NCBI GenBank assembly: GCA_943736015.1
Contig: OX031070.1
Location: 41,254,173-41,318,172, forward strand
From: Tridacna crocea
Lineage: Eukaryota > Mollusca > Bivalvia > Cardiida > Cardiidae
Reading direction: 5' to 3'
Length of the DNA: 64,000 bases
Of this stretch, positions 1-9,246 are shown piece by piece. Each line of letters starts with the position of its first letter. The first letter of the stretch is position 1. The notes beneath the pieces were generated by a model that saw only the letters and a program-made list of their open reading frames with translations, searched no databases and was not told where the DNA came from. The position numbers were made by a program, and so were the translations under genes.

Positions 1-35
1 GTCGTCAAAAGTAGGGATTGTTTGGTAATGGGTTA
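1..35 (-). mobile_element. Family-A element end, cut by window
   Basis: GGATTGTTTGGTAATGGGTTAA, the typical terminus, with the rest outside the window. Confidence 0.75.
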
Positions 36-228
36 ACCTGCTGAGCACTGTTTCAGCAAAGCTAATGTGAGAAAGCAGTCTTGGGCTTAGATAGAATATC
101 ATGCAAAATAGTGATTGAAAATACTGATAAAAGGAGGAGTTTAGAATATCTGCAACAACACCTGAAAAGATAGAATATAAAACAGACCCACAGACAAGTC
201 AGAGTTTGATCTTGATCTACACAGTCTG

Positions 229-456
229 TCAATTCTTTACCAAATGACAACTTTTTGGACTGGACAAAATTCAAAGCATCTGCAGACAACAAATTAAATC
301 TTGTTAATATGATGATTTCTGACTTTGACAGGTTACAGAATATTGTGGGAAAAGGAGAAAATGCTGGTAACCAGCATTTTCTCCTTTTTCCACAATGTTT
401 TATATTGCTTTTTTCAGAGGGTCCTAAAAGGTTGGGATTGTGTGGTAAAGAGTTAG
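229..456 (-). mobile_element. Family-A element
   Basis: The palindrome is intact but the terminal TTAA motifs are mutated. The centre base is A although the arms are in minus orientation. It is 42 nt from the donor of exon 5 of the unknown gene. Confidence 0.9.
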
Positions 457-497
457 CAGTTACAACTGTCCTAAATACGCTAAAAGTTAAAACATAC

Positions 498-645
498 CTT
501 TAATGGTGGCTGTTGAAGGTTTGACAGTAGATGCACTACCAACACTAGATTTACCAGAGCTCACAGGTTTTAGCCTACTGGGTGCAGGAACCTTGGAAGG
601 TTTCAAAAACTTTCTCTCCAAGTTGAGCTTTTCTTTTTTCTTTTT
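498..645 (-). CDS. Unrecognised gene, exon 5 (last visible)
   Basis: 49 codons plus one base. Acceptor TATACAG|AAA, donor AAAG|GTATGT. Composition shifts to Lys, Ser and Pro (KPSKVPAPSRLKPVSSGK). The next exon is beyond the window edge. Confidence 0.7.
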
Positions 646-3600
646 CTGTATAAGAAATAAAGATACTACTGACTCCGATGGATTATTCAAAGAGGGGACA
701 ATATTTCAAACAATGAATACAGAAATTTGAAAATGTAAGTTTAGATGTTAATTACGAATAGTGGCCGACTCTTATCTTTTTACAACTGGCTACCTTTTGA
801 AGATTGGTTGGTTGGTTGTATTGGGGTTTAACGCCACTTTAACCCTTTACTCCATAAGGCATTTCTATGTTATCTCTAACTGACCCTAAATAACAGCAAG
901 GATGAAGCAGTTTCTTATGTGTATATGACACCTTTTGATAGCATAGAAAACATTGTGGCAAAAGGTGAAATTGCTCGTGACAAGTAATTTCACCTTTTGC
1001 CACAATGTTTTCCAAAGGATCCTACAAGCAATGCGTAGAAATGAGTATCTATGGAGTAAAGGGTTAACAGCTAAGGTCATATCATGGCGATCGGTGACCC
1101 AAATGTGTTTCCTGGCTTTCTCATACCAGTACTAACCAACTTCCTCTCCAAAGCCACCGACTACTTTTCTCACATGCTTCAGAAGAGGTGAGAGGCAAAA
1201 AAAAGGCAGAAAGAAAGTTCTCCTCAACCAGGTATCAAACTCGCAACCACCAGGTCACAAGTCCGACATGCTCACCACTGAGCCAACCGGGTAAGCACCT
1301 TTTGAAGATATTGTGGTATAAGAATAATGAGAATTTGAAACAAGAGGGCCAAGATGGCCCTGGATCGCTCACCTGAATTTTTGAGATGACCATAGTCTAT
1401 TTTTTTTTTGAGGTATTGAAACATTGGAACCAAATTTATTATTCTGCCAAGCAATTTTCAAAAGGTCACCTGTAAAAGTCATTTCGAAATCTGACCATCA
1501 GTTTCAAAAAGAAGAATTTTTAAGAATTCTTCATTTCTGTATAAGAGCAAGTAGCCCCCATCCATGAGAGCCATGTTTCTTGATGGATCAAAATTTACGA
1601 ACAAGTTTTGAAAAGGGTCACCCAAGGAACATCTCTCTGAAATAATTTTGAAATCTGACCAGGGGTTTCAGAGAAAGATAATTTTAAAGAATTTCATCAT
1701 GTCTATATAGTGCAAGTAGCCCCCATTCACAAGAGCCATGTTTCTTGATGGATCAAAATTATATGTACAGCTTTTGGAAAGGGTCCCCCAAGGAACATCT
1801 CTGTCAGATTATTTTAAAATCTGACCACAGGTTTCAGAGAAGAAGAATTTTCAAGAATTTCTTCATTTCCATATAGTGCAAGTAGCCCCCATTCACTAGA
1901 GCCATGTTTCTTGGCCAATCAAAATTTTGCGAACAATTTTAGAAAAGAGTCACCCAAGGAACATCTCTGTGAAATTATTTCAAAATTTGTCTAGCCATTT
2001 CAGAGAAGAAGAATTTTCAAGAATTTCTTCATTTCTATATAGTGCAAGTAGCCCCCATTCACCAGAGCCATGTTTCTTGACCAATCAAAATTTCGCGAAC
2101 AATTTTTGGAAAGGGTAACCCAAGGAACAAGTCTGTGAAATTATTTCAAAATCTAACCAGCGGTTTCTGAGAAGAAGAATTTTTAAGAATTTCTTCATTT
2201 CTGTATAGTGCATGAAGCCCCCATTCACCAGAGCCATGTTTCTCGACAGATCAAAATTTCGTGAACAATTTTTGAAAAGGGTCATCCAAGGAACATCTCT
2301 GTGAATTTATTTCAAAATCTGACCTGCGGTTACAGAGAAGAAGAATTTTTAAGAATTTCTTCATTTCTTTACAGTGCAAGAAGCTCCCATTCACCAGAGC
2401 CATGTTTCTTGACGGATCAAAATTTCACGAACAATTTTTGAAAAGGGTCACCTAAGGAACATCTGTGTGAAATTATTTTAAAATCTGGCCAGCAGTTTCA
2501 GAGAAGAAGAATTTTTAAGAATTTCATCATTTCTGTATAGTGCAAGAAGCCCCCATTCACCAGAGCCATGTTTCTTGACGGATCAAAATTTCACGAACAA
2601 TTTTTGAAAAGGGTCACCCAAGGAACATCTGTGTGAAATTATTTTAAAATCTGGCCAGCGGTTTCAGAGAAGAAGATTTTTAAAGAGTTTGCTAAAAAAT
2701 TCCATTTCGTTGCCATGGCAACCAGAGTTTTTGACAGAATCAAATTCTGTGAACAATTTTTAAAGAGGACCTCCCAAGGAACATTCCAGCCAAGTTTGGT
2801 CCAAATCCGCCCAGCGGTTTAGGAGGAGTTGATGTTTAAAGAATTGTTGACGACGCACGACGCACTGACGCACGACGGACGACGCACGACGAACGACGGA
2901 CACCGGGTGATCCTAAAAGCTCCCCTTGAGCACGTTGTGCTCAGGTGAGCTAAAAAGCAGATTAAATATGCGAGAAGGAAGCCATCAAAAACATGTCACC
3001 TTTGATCCTACAATGACCTTGACCTAGGAGCCAGGTGTCTGATTTCTGTGATACATGTCATCTCGGCTGGGTGCAAACATGTGTGAAACAGTTTAAAAAA
3101 CAGACCAGGAGTTCAGCCTCCCTTGTCATAGGGCATGGTTCATTATGTATTAATGCTTTACCAAACCACAAATTTTTGGACTGGACAAAGTTCAAAGCAT
3201 CTGCACACAACAAATTAAATCTTGTTAATATGATGATTTCTGACTTGATAGGGTAGAAAATATTGTGGGAAGAGGAGAAAATGCTGGTTACCAGCATTTT
3301 CTCCTTTTCCAACAATGTTTTCTATAGGCTTTCTTCTCAGGGTCCTTTAAAGTCGAGGTGGTGTGATAAAGACTTAATTTATAAAACTCTAAAAACTCTA
3401 GTTCATACATTGTGACCTCAATTTAACTGAAATCACAATGAAAGCATTGTAAAATACAATTCATTCAATCACTTGAACATAAACTTCTATGCATAAAAAC
3501 TAGTACAACAACTTACAGTGAGAGATTGTTCTTGCCTATACAGTTCCCTGTCTAATCTCACTTTAAATATATTATGATGTTATTAATCAAGTGATTTCGT

Positions 3601-6600
3601 ATTGGCCCAGTTACAGGTCCGAGGTCAGCCGTATTGATATGGCTGACCGAGGACCTGTAACTGGGCCAATACAAAATCACTTGATTAATGACAATTTTAT
3701 TAACCCTTTACCAAACAATCCCTGGTTTTTACGACCCTGAAAAAGAAGCCTTTTGAAAAAATTGTGAGAAAAGGAGAAAATGCTGGTAACCAGCATTTTC
3801 TCCTTTTTCCCACAATGTTTTCTACCCTGCTGGAAACAAATATCAATTTTTGGGTTACGTTTACTTTGCCACCCCCTTGAACATGATTAGCTAAAAGTAA
3901 GCGCAGACGCTCATGCGACTGAACTTTTGACCAATCACGTTCAAGGATTTCTGTATTGGTCGCGGGTCATCAATATTGATATCAGGTCAACTGTATTGAT
4001 CGGAGGTCAAGTTGTATTAAGCTGGGGTCACGACCTGTAAACTATACGAAGTCAGAAATGTGACTAGTATCGCGTGGACCGGTTTCCATGTATAACTTCT
4101 ATATATCCAATAGTTAATTAATAATGTATGATATAAATTTCTATGCATAAAAAGTACAACAACTTACAGTGAGAGACTGTTCTTGCCTATACAGTTCCCT
4201 GTCTAATCCCACTTTAAATATATTGTAGGTGTGTTGTAAGAAGGCTGCATAATCAGCTGGTGTACCACCCCTGCCGGAGACAAAGTAAGAATAAAAATGT
4301 GACATGTCACGCAGAAAGGCACAATCTGGGAGTTTTGTACTTCAATTAGATGAAAGCATATCAAAGATGAGTGTAGGTCAGTTTAAGTTGATAGTTCAAG
4401 AATGATTGTATAACATGGTAGACTGGCCCTTTTTCATACAGAAAATATCATAAAAGTTTAAAGTGTCAACCCTGGTCAGACTGCGCAATTCGTGCAGTCT
4501 GACCAGGGTTGACACTTTTCCCAGTTCCCCGAAGGTCCCTTTCTGTGTGACAGTTCACAAAGATGTGTTATGCTCTGTGAGGAAAGGCTTACTGCATTTG
4601 CAAAATGTAACGACCCATGTCAGCCTAGGCAGTCAACACAAGCTGACATAATCAGAAACATTTTACCTCTTAGGAATTTTCTGGATGACCAAGGATCGGA
4701 TTACCTACGATTGCAGTCAGCTGGCCCTGTGGAAGAATGCTTTTGAAGTTTTGGTTTCACCATTTTTTCCTTTTTCTACAATGTTCTCAACCTTCTAAAA
4801 AACCTATTGTTTCCATTATTTGTGTAACACTGTACTTGTTGTCTGCAAATGCTTTCAATACCAATGATTAAAAATTCCTGTCATCGGATAAATGACTCTA
4901 TACAATACCGGAAAACTCTGGACTGGACCACATTGGAAGCATCTGCAGACGACAAAATAAATGTGTGTCTATTGATGGTCTGTCTTGGATTGGAGAGAAA
5001 ACATGAGAAAAGGAGAAAATAATGATTACCAGCATTTTCTTCTCCATTTCCCACAATATTTTCAAAAAGCATTTTCCTGAGGGTGGTTAACTTGTGAATG
5101 TATGTACAGAATAAACCCATAGTCAGAATATATTATACATGGAAAAAAATTGAACAAAAAAACACGAAAAACTATTCAAAACAGTCTCATCAATGACTAA
5201 GTGACTCGTTTATGCAAAGACAGAAGGGAAGGTATTTCTACAGGCTGTTGATATTGAGTGGGTTTTTTTTTTTATAATTATGTCAAACTCTTTTCCAAAC
5301 AATTCATTTTTTCAGATTTGACCATACAGAAAACTATTGCAGATGTTGATTTCAATAAAGCCAGATTGATGCATTTGTCTTTGAAAGGATATAAAAATCT
5401 CTATGAGTAGGAGAAAATGCTAGTAACCAGTATTTTCTCCTTTCCTCATGTTTTTTCAAAGCCTATTCTATCGAGGTCATTTTACCCTTTACCACACAAT
5501 CACTACTTTGAACAACCCTGCAGAAGAAGCCTTTTGAAAACATTGTGGGAAAAGGAGAAAATGCTGGTAACCAGCATTTTCTCCTTTTCCCAGAAAGTTT
5601 TCTGCCTTATTAAAGGACAAAATGTATCATTTGAGCCACTATGAAAGTGTCATCTAAAAAATATGTTCAATTTAAATAGATCCAAAATTTTGCCATGTGG
5701 TAAAGGGTTAAGCATGACGTTGTTTGGTATAGGTTACGGTGGCACAGCAGTATCAAAACAAAAGGTTCACGACAACAAAGAGAGAAAAAAAAAAGCAAGA
5801 AGTTTACCCTGAGTTTGATGTCAGCATGTGCTGTAGGCCGGCATCTTTGGTAGATTTATAGGCCTGACTGTTGAGGTAGGCCTGGGCTTCACGCATTATC
5901 TTCTGTTTCTCTTCTGGATTCATTGTGGGTGGTTCCTTAAATTTGTGAACAAAATGACAAATAAGTGGGCCAAGCTCTGTGAAAAGTGGGCTAAATGCAC
6001 TTTCAAAAAACATAGATCCACGTCGGTCTTTGCAGTCTGTGTAGACTGACCTTTGTCAAAATTTTTTATGGCTTGGTAAGTTTTCTACATGTTTAAGGGC
6101 CACTCTACCTCAAAATTACCAATTTGCAATTTTTAGTATGTCCCAAATCTTTGTGTCATAAAAAATAATTATTTTTGCAATTTTTGATGGTGTCCCCATT
6201 CTTTGGGTGTCCTAATTCTTTGGGTGTCCCAAAACATACGCAAAATACGGTAGTAGGCTACTCAGTTCATCAATAGTCAATCAATTAAGACTTAATCCTC
6301 AGCTGTGAATTACTTCTTTTTTTTTTTTCAGCTGGGTTTAGTCTATAGAAATCTACCAACAATTTGGCAACTCTGAAGAAAGAAACTCCCACCTAGCAGT
6401 TCTGTATTTGAACACCCTTTAACTCTTTACCAGATGACAAAATTATAGCCTTGTCCAAATTTAAAACATTAGCAGAAGACCAAATAAACATGACTAAAAT
6501 ATTGTAATTCCTTTTGGGAAGGGTAGAAAATATTGTGGGAAAAGGAGAAAATACTGGTTACAAGCATTTTCTCCCTTTCCTACAATGTTTTCAAAAGGCT

Positions 6601-8565
6601 TCCTTCTCAGGGTCATCAAAAATCGGGATTGGTAAAGAGTTAAAAAGAAGTCCATAGTAAACATTGCAGAAAAAGGAGAAAAAAATGCTAGTAAATGGTA
6701 TTTTCTTCTTGCCCGATATGGTTTTCTTCTCCATAAAAAGCAAGTTTCATATTTTGGGTGACACAACATCTGTCATCTGCAAATGTTTTCAATTTGAACT
6801 AGAGCTGTCATTGAATGTGACTTAATACCCCCACCAGCGTTTTGACACATACAGGCAATTGCTAGTATTCTGTATACAGACGGACAGACAGGCTGATTCC
6901 AGTATACCCCCGAAAACGAGGTAAACATTTTTTGTTATTTGGTATAGAGATAGAGACTTCCATACTTACAAGGCATGATGGATTTCTTTTAGCATTTGGT
7001 AGGTATTTATCAGTGAAGTCTTGTCCCAGCAGTTGTAACAAGGCCTCTTTTCTCTCTGGTTTTAAAAATTGCTTCTCAACCTTCTGTGCCAACTGTCTAG
7101 AAATCTTATCTTCAATCTGAAATTAATGAAGGTCAGTTTAACTCATTACTAAAAAACAAAATTTGAAACAAGTTAAAGCTGAAAGCATTTACAGAGGACA
7201 TATTCAATGTGACTAAATGACTGGACTTGTTTCTGAAAGGTCAGTAAACAGTTAACTTTATTGGAAAGGAGAAAATGCTAAAGACCAGTAATTTCTCCTT
7301 TTCTCACAATATTTTTTATTGTAATTAAAAATCAGATAAGTGTAGTAATGGGTTAACTCTTTCTCAAACAACAAAATTTTAGACTGGTTAAAACTAAAAG
7401 CATTTCCAGACAATAGATTAATGTTGCACAAATCATGAAATTTGTATTTGAAAACATTGTCGGAAAACAGAAAAATCTGATTTTCTCCCCTTTTCTCAAA
7501 ACGTTTTTAAAACTTTGGATTGTATAGTATAGGATTAACTCTTTACCTGCAAATATAAATTTACAGCAGTAAGCACTCAGGAAAATAAGCTTAAACAAAG
7601 GTAAAGTATATGTACATGAATACAAAAGAAAAAAGGGTGGTAAAAGCAGAAAATGCTTGTAACAATCAATTTCTCCTTTGACACTGGTCCACTGTATGAT
7701 ACAAAAACAATCTCTACAAGGTAGTCAGTAATTTATCATTCAATCCCAAATCTTTAAGATCATGCATGAGAAGTTTTTACCAAACAATTCTGGGTTTTGT
7801 AACTAAAAGGAAAATGCCTTTTGAAATAATCATATAGCAATTATAAAACCTCAAACTTATTTTATTTCGTTGGGCTGTACATTTTTTATATTCCTGTATA
7901 CAACTATTATCAGTATTTGTATTTCTGTCATTACCATGGCAACAGTTCACTTATTCATGCATTTATACTGTGTCACTAACAGTCAGCTTGGCATCTGTAG
8001 TACCCTGCCCAAAAACATTCTGACATAAACCAACATAAACTAGAGCTGTCACTGAATGTAACTTAACTTTTTACCACACAATTCCGACTTTTGATGGCCC
8101 TGACCAAGAAAGCCTTTGAAAACATTGTGGGGAAAAAGAGAAAATGCTGGTAACCAGCATTTTCTCCTTTTCCCACAACGTTTTCTATCCTTTCCAAATC
8201 AATGTTCAATTTTTGATTCACATTTATTTTGTTGCCTGCAAATGCTTTCAATTGGGACAAGTCCAAAATTTTGTCGTCTGGTAAAGACTTAATACCCCTG
8301 CCAGTGCTTTGACAGAAACAGGCAATTATTTATACACAGACGGACACACGGATGGACGCAGGGACTGATGGACCTACAGACAGGCTGATTTCAGTATATC
8401 CCCGAAAACGTTAGTTTTGCGGGGGTATAATTAGAAGGTGATCAAAAACGTGGACTAACACACCTGATGCCATGGGGCATTTGGCAGAAGGGTTTGCTGA
8501 TAAGCAGAATCCAGCCAATCCACTCCAAATGGTTCCATGTTGACTCTGTTTACATTTACATCCAT
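498..8565 (-). CDS. Unrecognised lysine-rich protein, N-terminal part (exons 1-5, continues off window)
   Basis: Five exons joined in one open frame on the minus strand: 8464-8565, 6970-7116, 5808-5935, 4168-4270 and 498-645. All introns are GT-AG and the phases agree (0, 0, 2, 0), giving 209 residues plus one base of the next codon. The start ATG at 8565 is chosen as the first Met; an in-frame Met at 8538 gives the motif MEPFGVDWLDSAYQQ and is a possible alternative. The middle is rich in charged residues and predicted helical (DKISRQLAQKVEKQFLKPERK; NPEEKQKIMREAQAYLNSQ; GLDRELYRQEQ). The last visible exon opens with KKKKEKLNLERK and passes into a Ser/Pro/Lys-rich, probably disordered stretch. 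No signal peptide or membrane segment is visible. I do not recognise the family. The gene lies about 600 bp downstream of SPRING1 on the same strand. The exon chain is well supported by phase and splice sites; the link from exon 4 to exon 5 could hide an exon. Confidence 0.75.
795..838 (-). mobile_element. SINE 3' end, separated by a family-B insertion
   Basis: The minus-strand sequence AGTGGCGTTAAACCCC, followed by an AACC-type tail, is the usual SINE end seen elsewhere in the window. Confidence 0.7.
839..1067 (+). mobile_element. Family-B palindromic TTAA element
   Basis: TTAA at both ends, left end CCCTTTACTCCATAAGG, right end ATGGAGTAAAGGG. The core TTGCTCGTGACAAGTAA is flanked by paired arms CATTGTGGCAAAAGG and their complement. 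It splits a SINE. Confidence 0.9.
1085..1292 (-). mobile_element. tRNA-derived SINE, 5' part
   Basis: On the minus strand, GTTGGCTCAGTGGTGAGC (A box) is followed by GTTGCGAGTTTGATACC (B box). Its 3' end lies across the family-B element at 795-838. Confidence 0.8.
1344..2955. mobile_element. Composite element with 10-bp terminal inverted repeat and internal tandem array
   Basis: GCTCACCTGA at 1368-1377 is matched by TCAGGTGAGC at 2941-2950. The interior is a 166-bp tandem repeat, followed by a GACGCACGACG-rich block (2848-2905). Elements of this look are common in bivalve genomes; the class is not settled here. Confidence 0.65.
1440..2830. repeat. 166-bp tandem repeat, about eight units
   Basis: The landmark CAAGGAACATCT recurs at about 1624, 1790, 1956, 2122, 2288, 2454, 2620 and 2775. 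Units also share CCATTCACCAGAGCCATG and TTTCTTGA. The first and last units are diverged. Confidence 0.93.
3150..3377 (-). mobile_element. Family-A element
   Basis: TTAA at both ends. The arms closely match the copy at 229-456 (shared TCTTGTTAATATGATG), so the two form a young subgroup. Confidence 0.92.
3479..3573 (-). pseudogene. Partial duplicate of exon 4 with its donor site
   Basis: About 95 bp nearly identical to 4134-4227. It includes the last 57 bases of exon 4, the GTAAGT donor and the start of the next intron. Only two exon substitutions are seen, one silent. The 5' half of the exon is replaced by a 108-bp palindrome that starts at 3582. Without an acceptor it cannot act as a normal internal exon. 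Confidence 0.8.
3582..3689. repeat. 108-bp near-perfect palindrome
   Basis: Arms ATTAATCAAGTGATTT, GTATTGGCCCAGTTACAGG and GAGGTCAGCC are mirrored at the right. Confidence 0.92.
3700..3875 (+). mobile_element. Family-A element, right end missing
   Basis: The left TTAA and palindrome are intact. The copy stops after TTACGTTTACTTTG. Confidence 0.85.
3876..4085. repeat. Unclassified repeat related to the adjacent palindrome
   Basis: Contains scattered GTATTGATC, GGTCAAGTTGTATT and GGGGTCACGACCTGTAA motifs, echoing the 3582-3689 arms. Confidence 0.45.
4168..4270 (-). CDS. Unrecognised gene, exon 4
   Basis: One base plus 34 codons. Acceptor GGCAG|GGG, donor ACT|GTAAGT. It encodes GGTPADYAAFLQHTYNIFK... 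A partial copy of this exon and its donor lies about 650 bp downstream at 3479-3573. Confidence 0.8.
4461..4517. repeat. 57-bp hairpin
   Basis: AAGTGTCAACCCTGGTCAGA is mirrored around CTGCGCAATTCGTGCAG. A diverged relative with similar flanks is at 53310-53372. Confidence 0.85.
4740..4890 (+). mobile_element. Family-A fragment
   Basis: Right half only: TTTTCTACAATGTTCTC then GTTGTCTGCAAATGC. Confidence 0.65.
4895..5095 (-). mobile_element. Family-A element, degenerate
   Basis: The left arm ACTGGACCACATTGGAAGC and a mutated core, ATGATTACCAGC, remain. Confidence 0.7.
5283..5479 (-). mobile_element. Family-A element, degenerate
   Basis: The core ATGCTAGTAACCAGTATT is still recognisable. It abuts the next copy. 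Confidence 0.65.
5480..5711 (+). mobile_element. Family-A element
   Basis: Right TTAA kept, left TTAA changed to TTTA. Perfect core. In intron 3 of the unknown gene. Confidence 0.9.
5808..5935 (-). CDS. Unrecognised gene, exon 3
   Basis: 42 codons plus two bases. The acceptor is TTTAAG|GAA, with a weak pyrimidine tract; the donor is GG|GTAAAC. It encodes EPPTMNPEEKQK... and ends LQHMLTSNS. Confidence 0.75.
5955..6110. mobile_element. Fragment of the inverted-repeat element
   Basis: GGCCAAGCTCTGTGAAAAGT and a decayed hairpin CAGTCTGTGTAGACTGACC. It abuts exon 3 of the unknown gene. Confidence 0.5.
6419..6643 (-). mobile_element. Family-A element
   Basis: TTAA at both ends. The core is mutated to ATACTGGTTACAAGC. 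Confidence 0.9.
6644..6800 (+). mobile_element. Family-A element, degenerate
   Basis: Directly follows the preceding copy. Core ATGCTAGTAAATGGTATT, right arm GTCATCTGCAAATG. Confidence 0.65.
6801..6915 (+). repeat. Dispersed repeat carrying an empty TTAA target site
   Basis: AGAGCTGTCATTGAATGTGA is followed by CTTAATACCCCC and, further on, a CAGACGGACAGACAGG tract. It is a relative of the repeat flanking 8063-8292, without the insertion. Confidence 0.75.
6970..7116 (-). CDS. Unrecognised gene, exon 2
   Basis: 49 codons in phase 0. Acceptor AATTTCAG|ATT, donor CTT|GTAAGT. A family-A element ends 22 nt upstream of the acceptor, so its terminal TTAAAC sits at branch-point distance. Confidence 0.8.
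7138..7356 (-). mobile_element. Family-A element, degenerate core
   Basis: TTAA at both ends, core ATGCTAAAGACCAGTAAT. It ends 22 nt before the exon-2 acceptor of the unknown gene. Confidence 0.8.
7353..7538 (-). mobile_element. Family-A element, shortened
   Basis: Shares TTAA with the previous copy. About 20 bp around the palindrome centre is missing. Confidence 0.75.
8063..8292 (+). mobile_element. Family-A element with readable target duplication
   Basis: Flanks GAATGTAAC and TACCCCTGCC match the uninterrupted repeat near 6811-6836, so the insertion duplicated TTAA. Confidence 0.95.
8293..8432 (+). repeat. Right part of the dispersed repeat split by an element
   Basis: The sequence resumes with TACCCCTGCCAGTGCTTTGA and holds GACGGACACACGG-type short repeats. 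Its left part is 8041-8062. Confidence 0.75.
8464..8565 (-). CDS. Unrecognised gene, exon 1
   Basis: 34 codons from the ATG to a CAG|GTGTGT donor, ending in phase 0. The exon ends LLPNAPWHQ. It lies between SPRING1 and a family-A element. Confidence 0.7.
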
Positions 8566-8990
8566 GACTGATAAGACCACCCACACTTTACACTATATAC
8601 TCCAACACTTTGTGAGACAGATAGGATTCAAGTTTTTTTCACTTTTTCTTTAAGAAGTATGGAAAAAGCCCTAAGTTTTATGAATTTTCACCTTTATATA
8701 TGGTGAAGAGATGGCGAGGAATCTTTAAGAATTCAATCTCAAACTTCAGAATGTCTAAAGCTTAATTCATATTTCACCACAAATGCTTATCTTGAGATGT
8801 ATCTTGCCATTTTAAATTATACTTAATCTCTTTTTCATTTCATTTAAAAAAAAGTTACATGTATTTGCATATTTGAATTCAACAATAAAGAATTTCAGAC
8901 ATTTACATATTAAACAATCTCTAACTAATTACAATAAAAATAATTAGTCCATCAGAAAGTATTTGATAAGCATTACATAAGCAGACTGCC

Positions 8991-8996
8991 TTTATT
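8991..8996 (-). promoter_or_regulatory. Candidate polyadenylation signal for SPRING1
   Basis: AATAAA on the minus strand, about 165 nt past the SPRING1 stop and before exon 1 of the next gene. Confidence 0.5.
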
Positions 8997-9156
8997 TACA
9001 ATTTTAAAATATTTCTAGTATAAAAAGGAAGAAAAAAAAATATTTACACCCTTCTGTCTTAATATAATAATTTACATTGCATGCAAAGAAAGTCCTTGAG
9101 ATCAGTTAGGAATAAATAATTAATTATGCAGGTCAGGTGATATAACCATGTGACTG

Positions 9157-9246
9157 TCATGTGACCACCAGTTGTAAATCAGGGGGATCCTCTCCATAGC
9201 AGTGTTTGGCTTTCGGATCTCTGTAGGAATTCTCATGCTGCACACT
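9157..9246 (-). CDS. SPRING1: SPRING1 exon 5 with stop
   Basis: 29 codons plus TGA, reading [20 protein letters not shown]. Acceptor TCCACAG|AGT. Confidence 0.95.
   Translation of the reverse strand, partial: SVQHENSYRDPKAKHCYGEDPPDLQLVVT

Noticed and set aside
1440..2830. Regularly spaced repeats suggesting a CRISPR array
   Set aside because: The 166-bp units are directly tandem with no unique spacers, and the genome is eukaryotic with introns.
4461..4517. Hairpins with T runs as bacterial-type terminators
   Set aside because: The window is metazoan nuclear DNA; the hairpins belong to dispersed repeat families.
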